From NCBI GenBank assembly GCA_964430665.1, contig CAYSFC010000012.1, positions 1-19,747 of the forward strand: a stretch of 19,747 nucleotides of DNA. The letters run 5' to 3'. The DNA comes from JAQUYS01 sp964430665 (GTDB taxonomy: Archaea > Nanobdellota > Nanobdellia > Woesearchaeales > SKGA01). The stretch's first letter is position 1. Each line of letters opens with the position of its first letter. Of the stretch, positions 1 through 7,199 are shown piece by piece. Position numbers and translations under genes: made by a program. The notes under the pieces are model-generated. The model was not told where the DNA came from, did not search any database, and worked only from the letters and a program-made list of their open reading frames with translations.

Positions 1-14
1 AGGTCTTTTAACAT
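1..14 (-). CDS. Start of a second HPP-family gene (partial, cut by window edge)
   Basis: An ATG at 14-12 on the minus strand is followed by codons for M-L-K-D before the window ends. The 20 bp at 1-20 match the 20 bp at 525-544, inside the 5' end of the HPP gene just upstream, at 18 positions; the shared reading is E-S-M-(L/F)-K-D. The gene has its own TATA box (TTTATAAA at 36-43) whose centre is about 25 nt from the ATG, the leaderless spacing seen at other genes here. I infer a tandem paralogue of the HPP gene. Only the first codons are visible, so the family call rests on this short similarity. Confidence 0.45.
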
Positions 15-35
15 ACTTTCAAAAAAGGAAATAAG

Positions 36-43
36 TTTATAAA
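36..43 (-). promoter_or_regulatory. TATA box of the partial HPP paralogue
   Basis: Palindromic TTTATAAA, centred about 25 nt upstream of the ATG at 14. It lies just upstream of the preceding gene's stop codon region, overlapping none of its sense codons. Confidence 0.5.
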
Positions 44-46
44 ACT

Positions 47-550
47 TTAGTGTTGATGTCCAGTGCTTTTATGATCTGATTTAGATTCCATACCATAAGC
101 TACAAAAGAAACTACGGTCACAGCTATCAAAAAAGAAACTATAATTTTAAAAGAAATTTGATTGAATCCACCACCATCTAAATTCAAAAACAATAAGACT
201 GTTGCGATGGCAGGAGGGTGTTGCACTTTAGTTATGGTCATTATTAATCCTACACCCAAAACACAAACACCTAATATTGTTGGAGCTATGAGAGATTGAG
301 GTAAAAATGAAAAATAAGATTGAAATAAAGGACCCATCAGGGCTCCAGCGAAACCAATTAAATGTCCTGCTAAAATATTTTTAAATTGAGCGAACTCACT
401 TCCTTCTCTTAAATACAACATAAACAAACTCGCTGCAAAAGGAGGTATCATTAAAGGTAACTTTAAAAAAATACTTAAGTATGTTAATATAGCTATAGTT
501 ATGGCTAATAAAGGTAGTTTAATTAAGTCTTTAAACATACTTTCTGCCAT
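47..550 (-). CDS. HPP family integral membrane protein
   Basis: A 167-aa hydrophobic protein with about five or six membrane segments (roughly residues 12-28, 31-47, 57-73, 87-106, 114-123 and 132-153). The family-naming HPP motif is at residues 111-113 (QHPPAIAT), and a PPFAAS segment lies near residue 36. The HPP family is a poorly characterised group of small membrane proteins, some linked to nitrite transport in plastids and cyanobacteria; the substrate here cannot be told. The C-terminal tail is short, hydrophilic and His-containing (HKSTGHQH). A TTTAAA box at 573-578 sits about 25 nt upstream of the ATG at 550, supporting that start and a leaderless mRNA. An in-frame ATG at residue 5 aligns with the start of the downstream paralogue and is the alternative. 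Confidence 0.8.
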   Translation of the reverse strand: MAESMFKDLIKLPLLAITIAILTYLSIFLKLPLMIPPFAASLFMLYLREGSEFAQFKNILAGHLIGFAGALMGPLFQSYFSFLPQSLIAPTILGVCVLGVGLIMTITKVQHPPAIATVLLFLNLDGGGFNQISFKIIVSFLIAVTVVSFVAYGMESKSDHKSTGHQH

Positions 551-585
551 AATTATAAATTGAGATAAATGATTTAAAAAGTTAT

Positions 586-1260
586 TTATTCTAAAACTTT
601 AAGATATCCTGCTTTAATTTCATAAATTTCTCCCATCGCAATCAAAGAATTAATTAAGTCTTCTGCATCATCTTCTTTAAACTTATTTACAATTTCATCG
701 AAGGGACAACCAACTTTAGAATCGTAATTTCTTATGAAATCTATAATTTTGTCAGAAATGTTTTTACCATCTAAATTTTCTAGAGAGGGAGTTTGAAATT
801 CAATTATTTCGGGTGTTGGTTTGGTTTCGATAGGGATTAAATCCTCTTCAGGTTGGTTTTGAAGCATTAAATCTAAATATTTTTTTCTAAATTTAAACCA
901 TTCAGGATTTTTAGAAAGTTGGTCTTTGTTAATTATTTCTGAGACAAGACATAATTCATTTTCAAATTCCCTTATTCTTGCAATTATTAAAACTAAATCC
1001 CCTACTTTCAGATTTTTTTCTTGAATTAATGAAGAGAAATCGTTAACTTTTATGGTTGATGTGCCATCATCTAATAAAAATCGTACAGAAGATTCTATTC
1101 CAACAACAACACCCATAACATTTATTCTAGAAATTCTTCCAAAAGGCGTTTGAACGTAATTTGGTTCCCAACCTTCTTGTAAAATATATTTTCCATTTAG
1201 AAGAGTTTTAATAGGACAAATTTTTGCTGTTTCTCTACTTATATTTGTTTTTGATTCCAT
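586..1260 (-). CDS. RPA-like single-stranded DNA-binding protein (OB fold + winged helix)
   Basis: 224 aa from the ATG at 1260. Residues ~28-112 form an OB-fold of the archaeal RPA32-like type (EEGWEPNYV-like entry, GRISRINVMGVVV strand, VGDLVLIIARIREFENEL strands). Residues ~165-224 look like a C-terminal winged helix (EDLINSLIAMGEIYEIKAGYLKV), as in eukaryotic RPA32. The likely role is binding single-stranded DNA at replication forks and in repair. The reading frame is open upstream into the MCM coding region, but the ATG at 1260 lies one base after the MCM stop codon (1262-1264) and is the natural start. The two genes are therefore translationally coupled in one operon. The wing resembles that at the MCM C-terminus. 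It could also be called an RPA-associated protein (COG3390-type). Confidence 0.8.
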   Translation of the reverse strand: MESKTNISRETAKICPIKTLLNGKYILQEGWEPNYVQTPFGRISRINVMGVVVGIESSVRFLLDDGTSTIKVNDFSSLIQEKNLKVGDLVLIIARIREFENELCLVSEIINKDQLSKNPEWFKFRKKYLDLMLQNQPEEDLIPIETKPTPEIIEFQTPSLENLDGKNISDKIIDFIRNYDSKVGCPFDEIVNKFKEDDAEDLINSLIAMGEIYEIKAGYLKVLE

Positions 1261-1261
1261 T

Positions 1262-3295
1262 TTAAACTCTAGATATAAAACCTTTCTTGGGTCTAAAAAT
1301 ATCTCCACTACGAGTAAGTTTTTCTAAAACTTCTTCTACTTTTGATTCTTCGATACCTTTAGATTCACATTCTTTTACAACAGCTTCAACAGAAAGAGTT
1401 TTTCCAACAGATTTTTCTAAATGTGAAATTGCTTCTTTTACTATTGCAATATGACTTCTTTGACTTGCAGTCACTCCTGTTGTTATTCTATCAATATCTA
1501 ATTTTCCGGTTTCAGGATCTAAACCAATTTGACTTAAAGTGTGGTGCAATAATTCTGTTGCTTTAACTGCGTCTTCTTTTGTGGCAATTGGAGAAAGTCT
1601 CACTTTTGCACTTGCTTCAGTTAATCTTACTAATGCTTCTAATTGACGTGGAGTTATGGAAACAGATTTAATGCTTGATTCTTCTGAACCACCCATGTTT
1701 CTTAATTTAACATAATAATTTTGAATTTCTTCGAGAGCATCATCACTTAATTTTGGTTTAACATTGTTTTTGGCGTATGCAATGTATTTTTTAATAAAGT
1801 CTGTATTTAAAGTATGATTTGATTCTGTTCTAGATATATCTTGGTGTAATTTTAAAATAAAATTTGCTACAAGTTTGTCTTTATCTCTGTTTGGAACATC
1901 TCTTACAGGAAATATTAAATCGAAACGAGAAATTAAAGCAGGAGGTAAATCGATTTGTTTTGCAAAAACTTCAAAAGGTTCAAACCTTCCGAATTTAGGA
2001 TTTGCTGCAGCTAAAACTGTGGTCTCACATTTTAAAGTTGCTTGGATGTTTGCTTTATTGATTGTTACTGTTTGTTGTTCTAATGCTTCGTGCATTGCAG
2101 AACGATCTTCAGTTGTCATTTTATCTAACTCATCAATACAAACAATTCCTTTGTTTGCTAAAACTAAAGCTCCTGCTTCAAGAGCCCACCCTTTAAGAAA
2201 ATCATCACGTATTACTGATGCAGTTAAACCAGCACCGGATGCACCTTTACCAGAAACAAATCTTGATTTTGGTGCAATCACAGAAATTCTTTTTAGTAAT
2301 TGTGATTTTGCTGCTCCAGGATCTCCAATTAATAAAACGTGTATGTCTCCTCTTGTTTTTATTCCATCGCTTCTGGGTTTTTGAACTCCTCCTAGTAATT
2401 GTAAAACCAAAGCTTCTTTTATTTTTTCATAACCATAAATTGAAGGAGCGAATGAAGAAACCAAATCTTTGAAAACATTTTCTGTTTTTGAAAATTCAAT
2501 TATTTTTTGTTCGTCTTCTTTTGAAATTATTATTGCTCCGAAATCTTCTTGTAAGGGATGAACATAATTTGCTTCAATGACCAAATCAAATTCTATAGAT
2601 TTTCCGCCTGTTGGTAAGTTTATTGGAATTTCTGCAACAATACCATAAATTCTTACTTTGCTTCCAGGATTTGTTTTCTTTTCTCCTATTGGAGAAACTA
2701 AATCGTGTTTTAAAAGAACGTTAAATCTTTTTGCTTGTTCGCCACCATCTAAGTTCTCGGTTGCTTCTTCTAAAACTAATTTTTGAACATCAATAAGTTC
2801 TTTGTCTAAAAGTTTAAAACCACCTTTTCTTCCACAACCACATTGTGAAGGTTCTCTAAATTTTTCGTCAACTTGAACAACACTAAGTATATTTCCGCAA
2901 GAAGGACATTCGAATTTTGCAGATGTGGCTCTTGGTCTTACATCCCCTTTTTTCCTTACAACACCTTCAACTTGAATTAATCTCCCTATATGTTTACTTC
3001 TTATATTTCTTATAGAAATGTTGTGAATTTTTGGAATGTTGTAGAATCGTACAAAAAAATCTTTTTGTTTTTTATCTCCTTGTAAATCCATTCTCTCTAC
3101 AGCCATGCTTGCCGTTTTGAAAGATTCTTCGGGATGATCAAGAAGATTTTGTGCTAGCTCTGGATTGAATAGAGAAAGATCTGAAAAATCTACAGGAAGG
3201 AAGAAATCTCCTTTTTGAAAAGTAGAAACTAGTTTTTGATAATAGAATTTTTCAAAAAATTCTTGAAATAATATTAATTGTTCCCCCACATCCAT
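1262..3295 (-). CDS. mcm: MCM replicative DNA helicase
   Basis: 677 aa, the normal length for an archaeal MCM and without an intein. The N-terminal part carries a zinc site (C130, C133, C152, C154) and an OB-fold. The AAA+ core has Walker A GDPGAAKS (324-331), Walker B CIDELDK (386-392), sensor 1 around N432, the arginine finger SRFD (R457) and sensor 2 TPRQ (R550). A winged helix occupies ~610-677. It forms the hexameric 3'-5' helicase that unwinds DNA at the fork. The start at 3295 is backed by AGGTG about 7 nt upstream. It leads an operon with the RPA-like gene. The unwinding helicase and a single-strand binder are thus co-expressed, about 4 kb from the presumed origin. Confidence 0.98.
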   Translation of the reverse strand: MDVGEQLILFQEFFEKFYYQKLVSTFQKGDFFLPVDFSDLSLFNPELAQNLLDHPEESFKTASMAVERMDLQGDKKQKDFFVRFYNIPKIHNISIRNIRSKHIGRLIQVEGVVRKKGDVRPRATSAKFECPSCGNILSVVQVDEKFREPSQCGCGRKGGFKLLDKELIDVQKLVLEEATENLDGGEQAKRFNVLLKHDLVSPIGEKKTNPGSKVRIYGIVAEIPINLPTGGKSIEFDLVIEANYVHPLQEDFGAIIISKEDEQKIIEFSKTENVFKDLVSSFAPSIYGYEKIKEALVLQLLGGVQKPRSDGIKTRGDIHVLLIGDPGAAKSQLLKRISVIAPKSRFVSGKGASGAGLTASVIRDDFLKGWALEAGALVLANKGIVCIDELDKMTTEDRSAMHEALEQQTVTINKANIQATLKCETTVLAAANPKFGRFEPFEVFAKQIDLPPALISRFDLIFPVRDVPNRDKDKLVANFILKLHQDISRTESNHTLNTDFIKKYIAYAKNNVKPKLSDDALEEIQNYYVKLRNMGGSEESSIKSVSITPRQLEALVRLTEASAKVRLSPIATKEDAVKATELLHHTLSQIGLDPETGKLDIDRITTGVTASQRSHIAIVKEAISHLEKSVGKTLSVEAVVKECESKGIEESKVEEVLEKLTRSGDIFRPKKGFISRV

Positions 3296-3350
3296 ATTGA
3301 CACCTACTTTGTGAAGTGAGAGGTCATTGATAAATATGTGTTGTTAGAAA

Positions 3351-3383
3351 ACGTATATATTACGAAGTATATTTTATAAAATA
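3351..3383 (-). promoter_or_regulatory. AT-rich promoter region upstream of mcm
   Basis: The 139-bp divergent gap between mcm and the P-loop gene holds GTATAT repeats at 3352 and 3367 and a 14-bp perfect palindrome (TATTTTATAAAATA, 3370-3383). One of these is probably the mcm TATA box. With the AGGTG Shine-Dalgarno at the start, this predicts a leadered mcm mRNA. Which box is used cannot be decided from sequence. Confidence 0.4.
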
Positions 3384-3434
3384 CAATTGGTTGAAAAAGC
3401 AATATTAATAAACTGAGCCGTATATTTTGAAAAT

Positions 3435-3965
3435 ATGAAAATTATTTTTATTTATGGCCCTCCAGCAACTGGAAAACTTACTGTGGCTAATGAACTAGTT
3501 AAAATCACGAATTTTAAACTTTTTCATAACCATTTAACTGTTGATTTAATTTGTTCTCTTTTTGAATGGGGTGGTGAAAATTATTCTAAACTAAATGCTA
3601 AATTTAGACTTGAAATGTTTAAAGCAGCAGCTGAAGAAAATATGGATGGTCTTATATTTACATATTGTTATGCTTATCCTGAAGATGATAAATTTGTAAA
3701 ACAAGTTACAAAACTTATGAAAAAATACAATGTAGAGGTTTGTTTTGTTCAATTGTATTGTTCTAAAAAAGAATTAAAGAAAAGAGTTAAGGGAGCTTCC
3801 AGAGAGAACTTTGATAAAATTAAAACTAAAAAAGGAATTGATTCGGTATTGAAAAAATGGGATTTGTATACACCAATTTCTTTTGTGAAAAATTTAAGAA
3901 TAGATAATGAAAATATTTCTGCTAAAAACGTAGCTAAAAAAATAAAAGAACATTATAAATTATAA
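3435..3965 (+). CDS. P-loop nucleotide kinase-like protein
   Basis: 176 aa. The N-terminus has a P-loop GPPATGKLT (residues 8-16) in which the usual Ser/Thr after Lys is replaced by Leu followed by Thr. It is followed by a conserved-looking NFKLFHNHLTVDL segment (26-38). A lid-like stretch rich in Lys/Arg (KKRVKGASREN, ~115-125) and a C-terminal L-R-I-D-N element complete a small kinase fold resembling shikimate, chloramphenicol or zeta-toxin-type phosphotransferases. The substrate is unknown. An AT-rich TATA-like element around 3405-3412 is about 26 nt upstream of the ATG, suggesting a leaderless mRNA. It converges with TBP, 15 bp between stop codons. Confidence 0.75.
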   Translation: MKIIFIYGPPATGKLTVANELVKITNFKLFHNHLTVDLICSLFEWGGENYSKLNAKFRLEMFKAAAEENMDGLIFTYCYAYPEDDKFVKQVTKLMKKYNVEVCFVQLYCSKKELKKRVKGASRENFDKIKTKKGIDSVLKKWDLYTPISFVKNLRIDNENISAKNVAKKIKEHYKL

Positions 3966-3970
3966 AAAAG

Positions 3971-3996
3971 AAAAGAGAATTTATTTTTTCTCTTTT
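3971..3996. terminator. Hairpin between convergent genes, possible bidirectional terminator
   Basis: A perfect 9-bp inverted repeat, AAAAGAGAA at 3971-3979 and TTCTCTTTT at 3988-3996, with an 8-nt loop, lies across the end of TBP and just after the P-loop gene's stop. The right arm encodes the last Lys codons of TBP. It is A/T-rich, so the RNA stem would be weak; the U-rich arm alone could act as an archaeal terminator. Confidence 0.4.
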
Positions 3997-4544
3997 AAAA
4001 CTTTAATTAACATTTCAACAGCCCTGTAAACATCTTCTACAGATTTTGTTCCAGTACATACAATTTTACCATTACTAAATAATAAGAATGTTGCTTTAGC
4101 TGCAGGTAATTTGAAAACTAAACCTGGGAATTGTTCTGGTTCATATTCTGTGTTGTCTAATTTCATAGCCAATGTATTTAAATTTAGATCCATTCCAATA
4201 TTTCCGCTTGCAACCATATTTTGAACGTTAATTTCTGGAGTAACTTTGATTGTAATATTTATTTTTTTCAAAGTTTCAATTATTTTGTTTAATGATTCTC
4301 TAACCATATCTAAGCTTTTTGCACCAGTTGATACAACTTTTCCGGAACTGAAAATTAGAGCAGAAGTCTTAGGTTCTTTGATTCTTATGACAAGGCCTGG
4401 GAATTGTTCTGGGTTGTATTCTGTGTTAGACAGATTAGCCGCCATTTTTTCCAAAGGAATGTCGTGTTCTAGGCTTGTTGATACAACAATATTAACTATA
4501 GTTATATCTAGTTCTTTTTTTAATTCTTCTAGAGTTTTAGCCAT
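3981..4544 (-). CDS. tbp: TATA-box-binding protein (TBP)
   Basis: 187 aa made of the two direct repeats of the TBP saddle. Repeat 1 is ~13-98 (ITIVNIVVS ... NTEYNPEQFPGL ... ALIFSSGKVVSTGAKS); repeat 2 is ~103-187 (INVQNMVAS ... NTEYEPEQFPGL ... FLLFSNGKIVCTGTKS). It binds the TATA box and nucleates transcription initiation with TFB. The ATG at 4544 is preferred over a TTG six codons earlier because the TTG lies within the GGGGG tract that serves as a Shine-Dalgarno-like element 10-14 nt upstream of the ATG. No acidic C-terminal tail is present. It is a single gene with its own promoter region, convergent with the P-loop gene. Confidence 0.98.
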   Translation of the reverse strand: MAKTLEELKKELDITIVNIVVSTSLEHDIPLEKMAANLSNTEYNPEQFPGLVIRIKEPKTSALIFSSGKVVSTGAKSLDMVRESLNKIIETLKKINITIKVTPEINVQNMVASGNIGMDLNLNTLAMKLDNTEYEPEQFPGLVFKLPAAKATFLLFSNGKIVCTGTKSVEDVYRAVEMLIKVLKEKK

Positions 4545-4655
4545 TTTTTTAATTTCCCCCAATAAAATTTTAAATAAAAATAAACGCAGTTTTTAAATCA
4601 AAAACGTCTGCGAATACATCTTGTTTAAAAAGCAAAAGATAGGTTTATTTATAAA
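4545..4655 (-). promoter_or_regulatory. TBP promoter and 5' region with GC-rich inverted repeat
   Basis: A strong TATA box (TTTATAAA, 4648-4655) would start transcription near 4626 and give a leader of about 80 nt. A second TTTAAA-type box around 4567-4575 is 27 nt from the ATG and would give a leaderless mRNA. Between them lies an inverted repeat, CGCAG (4585-4589) and CTGCG (4608-4612), extended by TTTTT/AAAAA with a 3-nt bulge. Confidence 0.45.
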
Positions 4656-4691
4656 GGCTCCTATTTTTAATTATTTTTAAAAAATTCCTTT

Positions 4692-4714
4692 AAAAGGGGT
4701 AAAAAACACCTTTT
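4692..4714 (-). terminator. Possible terminator after the 137-aa hypothetical gene
   Basis: AAAAGGGGT (4692-4700) and ACACCTTTT (4706-4714) form a hairpin with a 5-nt loop and one mismatch. Read on the minus strand it is followed by a short T run (about 4680-4685). It lies about 90 nt after the stop of the hypothetical gene and before the TBP promoter. Weak evidence. Confidence 0.3.
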
Positions 4715-4803
4715 CTTCTTGTGGAAACACTTCAAATATCTTTTTTGAGCTTTATTAGAGGTTTTATAATTGTGTCTATACTCCTATATTTCCTATGTAC
4801 TTG

Positions 4804-5217
4804 TTAAGGATAGAATGGTTTGAGTAAAGTTGTTATATTTGTTTGTTGAGCAACAATCCTATATTGGTGTTTTTTACAAATATTTGGGTAGTTTGTTGAA
4901 ATTGAAAAAATATAAAAGGAGTCATCGTCGGAATTGATTTGTTCAAAATGTTTAGTTATATTTTCGGAATTTTGGTCAATATAAGATAAAATTCTATCCA
5001 AAGATGTTTCTTCATCTTTTGCACAAAATTTATCTATTTTAAAGACTGATTTAATAGGTTCTTGTATTTCAGCCCCTGCAATTAAAACACCATTTTCTTT
5101 TAAATAAATATAAATGCTTTTTTCATTTATTTTGAAATCATCTAAAGTTTGTTTGTAAAGAAATTTGTATTCATTTATTTCTGGAGACTCAGGGTTCCTT
5201 GAGAGAATTATTTCCAT
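4804..5217 (-). CDS. Hypothetical protein, 137 aa
   Basis: I do not recognise this protein. It is soluble, with no membrane segment or signal peptide. It is mixed alpha/beta, acidic in the middle (KDEETSLDR ... INSDDDS) and has three cysteines. A TATA-like TTTTTAA centred near 5241 is about 25 nt upstream of the ATG, consistent with a leaderless mRNA of its own. It follows the TraB-like gene on the same strand, 31 bp downstream, so read-through is also possible. Codon use and AT content match the neighbours, which argues for a real gene. Confidence 0.6.
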   Translation of the reverse strand: MEIILSRNPESPEINEYKFLYKQTLDDFKINEKSIYIYLKENGVLIAGAEIQEPIKSVFKIDKFCAKDEETSLDRILSYIDQNSENITKHFEQINSDDDSFYIFSISTNYPNICKKHQYRIVAQQTNITTLLKPFYP

Positions 5218-5248
5218 AATAAGGAATTTTGTTTGGTGGTTAAAAAGT

Positions 5249-5944
5249 TTATGAATTAATGTTCTCTATTTTGTGTTCATAATATGGTAAGAGATTCTCC
5301 ATTTCTTTTTTGTGTCCTGCACCAACAACAACCATAATTTTTTCGTTTGGAAATTTCTTCATTATATGTATTGTTTTTTTAGTCATGTAATGATTTCTTT
5401 CTTCAATTAAAGTTTTGTGAAGAGAAGGGTATGTTTTTTTTGTTTTTTCTAGTAGTGTTTGAATTAAATCTTCTTTAGGTATTTTGCTTAAATCGAATTG
5501 AAGACGATGTTTTTTAGAAAATAAAGACATAAAAAAATCTTTTAAAACATTAAATTTTTCTTTGAAAGTGAATGCTTTTGAAAATCGCTTCAAAGTTATT
5601 CCTATTGGTCTGTCAATCAAAAATAATTTTAAATTATTTTTTTTAGCCAATGTTGAAGCAAACAACATGTCGCTTCCAGGATTCAAATTAACAATAGATC
5701 CTAATTTTTTTTGGGCCCAACGACCAATTATTGAAAATAAAAATCCAGTAAGGCCGATTTTGAACAAAGAGTTAAAAGGAACGCCTTTTTTTTGTGATTC
5801 AGGATGTTCTAATGCAAACAAACGATCTCTATCTAATTCAATAGCGATTATTGTTGGTTTGAAATCAAAAAAAGTTTCTTTTATTCTTTCTAATGATTGT
5901 GAAGAAATGTGGCTTGTTCCAACTATTTTTATATTTTCTAACAT
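5249..5944 (-). CDS. TraB/PrgY-family protein, short form
   Basis: 231 aa from the ATG at 5944; a GTG 15 codons earlier would add an unlikely Phe/His-rich extension. TraB-domain marks are the N-terminal VGTSHIS (8-14), the AIELDRDRL strand (34-42) with the conserved Glu and Arg, ERN (182-184) and the near-C-terminal VVVGAGHKKEM (205-215). The fold is related to Tiki/GumN-type hydrolases; founding members shut off pheromone signalling in enterococci, but archaeal members have no settled role. Most archaeal relatives continue into a C-terminal membrane domain. This one stops shortly after the GAGH motif and has only a weakly hydrophobic segment near 60-75. A TTTAAA box at 5967-5972 lies 25 nt upstream of the ATG (leaderless). 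Confidence 0.8.
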   Translation of the reverse strand: MLENIKIVGTSHISSQSLERIKETFFDFKPTIIAIELDRDRLFALEHPESQKKGVPFNSLFKIGLTGFLFSIIGRWAQKKLGSIVNLNPGSDMLFASTLAKKNNLKLFLIDRPIGITLKRFSKAFTFKEKFNVLKDFFMSLFSKKHRLQFDLSKIPKEDLIQTLLEKTKKTYPSLHKTLIEERNHYMTKKTIHIMKKFPNEKIMVVVGAGHKKEMENLLPYYEHKIENINS

Positions 5945-6022
5945 AAGATTATGAAAAAAGAAATGATTTAAAAAAATATGTAAAAACACAAAATTTGACT
6001 TTTGTGTATTAAAAACAATAAA

Positions 6023-6826
6023 TTAATTTTTTATAGGAATTTTTTCCCATAACATATCAAACAAAGTTTGAAGTGCGGAAGCAAAATATTCTGAGTTTAA
6101 CCAAATACCTACATCGTAGTTTGGATGAACTTCTGCATCGTCAAAAAGTAAGAATGTTAATTCTTTCCCATCTGCGATTGCAAATCTTGCATTTATATGA
6201 TCTATGTGTTTAACTTCAGCAAATTCTTCTAAAATTTTAACTTCTTCTTTTGATTTGGAAGTTAAATTTGCACCTATTTTAATTTTTACTCCTCTTTCAC
6301 TAGCTTTTTTGAAAGCTTTTATTAAAATATCTGCCTTTCTTATTAATCCATCTTCAGAAGTCATTAAAATAAATTCATTTTCTACAGTTTTCAACATTAA
6401 AAGAATTTGGTCATACACACTGTTTCTTCCTTTGAAGGAAGCAGTAAGCTCAGAAGGTTCAATCATTTCAACACCGTCGTTGTGTAATGAAGTTAATTCT
6501 TGTAAAATAGGAGATTCTCTTAAAGTTTCTAAATTTTTATTTTGTTCTTCAGCTTCAGCTTTAACTTTATTTTTTACACGATCTAAAACTTCAGAAGGTG
6601 AAACTGCAATATATTTTATTGGTTTCCCAATTTTCATAACAATAAATCCTTTTTTCTCTAAAGATTCAAGAACATCGTAACTTCTTGATCTTGGTACGTT
6701 AGAAATGTCTGAAAGTTCTCCAGCGCTTGAAACGCCTCTTGATAATAAAGCAACCCAAATTTTTGCTTCATAACTATTAAGTCCGAATAACTTAAGCTTA
6801 TCTATTAATCCTTTATCAACAATCAT
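6023..6826 (-). CDS. TrmB-family transcriptional regulator
   Basis: 267 aa. Residues 1-75 form the TrmB winged helix (LFGLNSYEAKIWVALLSRG ... VPRSRSYDVLESLEKKGFI). A charged helical linker follows (~78-105), then a phospholipase D-like sensor domain (~128-267: FKGRNSVYDQILLML, FILMTSEDG, HINARFAIADGKE). The HKD catalytic motif is absent, as usual in TrmB regulators. Relatives in Thermococcales sense sugars and control transport and glycolysis; no sugar genes are visible here, so the ligand is unknown. The start is fixed by an AGGAGGT Shine-Dalgarno 8 nt upstream. Its promoter carries an operator-like inverted repeat across the TATA box. It is the first gene to the left of the presumed origin and transcribes away from it. 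Confidence 0.92.
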   Translation of the reverse strand: MIVDKGLIDKLKLFGLNSYEAKIWVALLSRGVSSAGELSDISNVPRSRSYDVLESLEKKGFIVMKIGKPIKYIAVSPSEVLDRVKNKVKAEAEEQNKNLETLRESPILQELTSLHNDGVEMIEPSELTASFKGRNSVYDQILLMLKTVENEFILMTSEDGLIRKADILIKAFKKASERGVKIKIGANLTSKSKEEVKILEEFAEVKHIDHINARFAIADGKELTFLLFDDAEVHPNYDVGIWLNSEYFASALQTLFDMLWEKIPIKN

Positions 6827-6872
6827 TAATATGACCTCCTATATGAGTGTTTGTGTATAATTTAACCATTAA

Positions 6873-6897
6873 GTGATAATGATTTTATAAATATCAC
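6873..6897 (-). promoter_or_regulatory. trmB-like gene TATA box inside an inverted repeat (operator)
   Basis: TTTATAAA at 6884-6891 predicts a start of transcription near 6862 and a leader of about 35 nt carrying the AGGAGGT site. GTGATA (6873-6878) and TATCAC (6892-6897) flank the box as a perfect 6-bp inverted repeat with a 13-bp spacer. These hexamers are the half-sites of the Thermococcales glycolytic motif bound by TrmB-type regulators (TATCAC-N5-GTGATA), here in the opposite order and wider apart. Autoregulation is a reasonable inference. Confidence 0.55.
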
Positions 6898-6974
6898 AAA
6901 AGTAAGAAATGTAACCATGTTTATAAATTTATCTAATTATAACTATTGGTCAGTGAAGACATTTTAAAATGTGA

Positions 6975-6999
6975 GTCTGACACCACCATTTCCTATGGA
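6975..6999 (-). repeat. ORB-like element 1 (left, reverse orientation)
   Basis: Read on the minus strand it begins with TCCATAGGAA followed by a G/T-rich arm (TGGTGGTGT). It matches element 2 at 21 of 25 positions in inverted orientation. The TCC-ATA-GGA dyad plus one-sided G-rich arm is the layout of archaeal origin recognition boxes bound by Orc1/Cdc6. The G-rich arm faces outward, away from the AT-rich core. Confidence 0.75.
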
Positions 7000-7132
7000 G
7001 AGTTAATTTTTGGATTCAGGGTTCTCAAAACTTCTTTGTACAGATTTGTTTATTTGTGGATTTTTATTAATTTCATGTTTTTTTAGTTTTGTTATTATTT
7101 AATTTGTTATTTATTTATTTATTTCAATATTG

Positions 7133-7190
7133 AAATTAAATATATATAATATATAAAAATATAATTTTTTTATAAATAAAATTTAAATAA
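7133..7190. other. Duplex unwinding element candidate
   Basis: 58 consecutive A/T base pairs, centred between the two ORB-like elements. A 16-bp perfect palindrome (ATTTCAATATTGAAAT, 7121-7136) abuts its left end and a TTGATT-TC-AATCAA dyad (7192-7205) its right end. Low melting energy here fits the place where origin DNA first opens. Confidence 0.6.
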
Positions 7191-7199
7191 CTTGATTTC

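Noticed and set aside
1875..2384. 169-codon open frame on the plus strand inside mcm
   Set aside because: It lies wholly antisense to a well-conserved MCM with all its motifs; its codons mirror the sense strand. Shadow frame.
4719..4732. GTGGAAACAC resembling half of a mini-ORB
   Set aside because: Only half of the dyad is present and no partner or G string lies nearby; a short chance match.
4775..4799. Third ORB-like site (TTCCTATGTA, 9 of 10 to the ORB core)
   Set aside because: The flanking G/T-rich arm does not match, and a 9-of-10 hit is about what chance gives over both strands of a window this AT-rich. It also lies 2.2 kb from the AT-rich core.
5562..6680. Plus-strand frames of 130 and 158 codons opposite the TraB-like and TrmB-like genes
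   Set aside because: Both are antisense to recognisable genes and show no family features, start signals or TATA boxes of their own.
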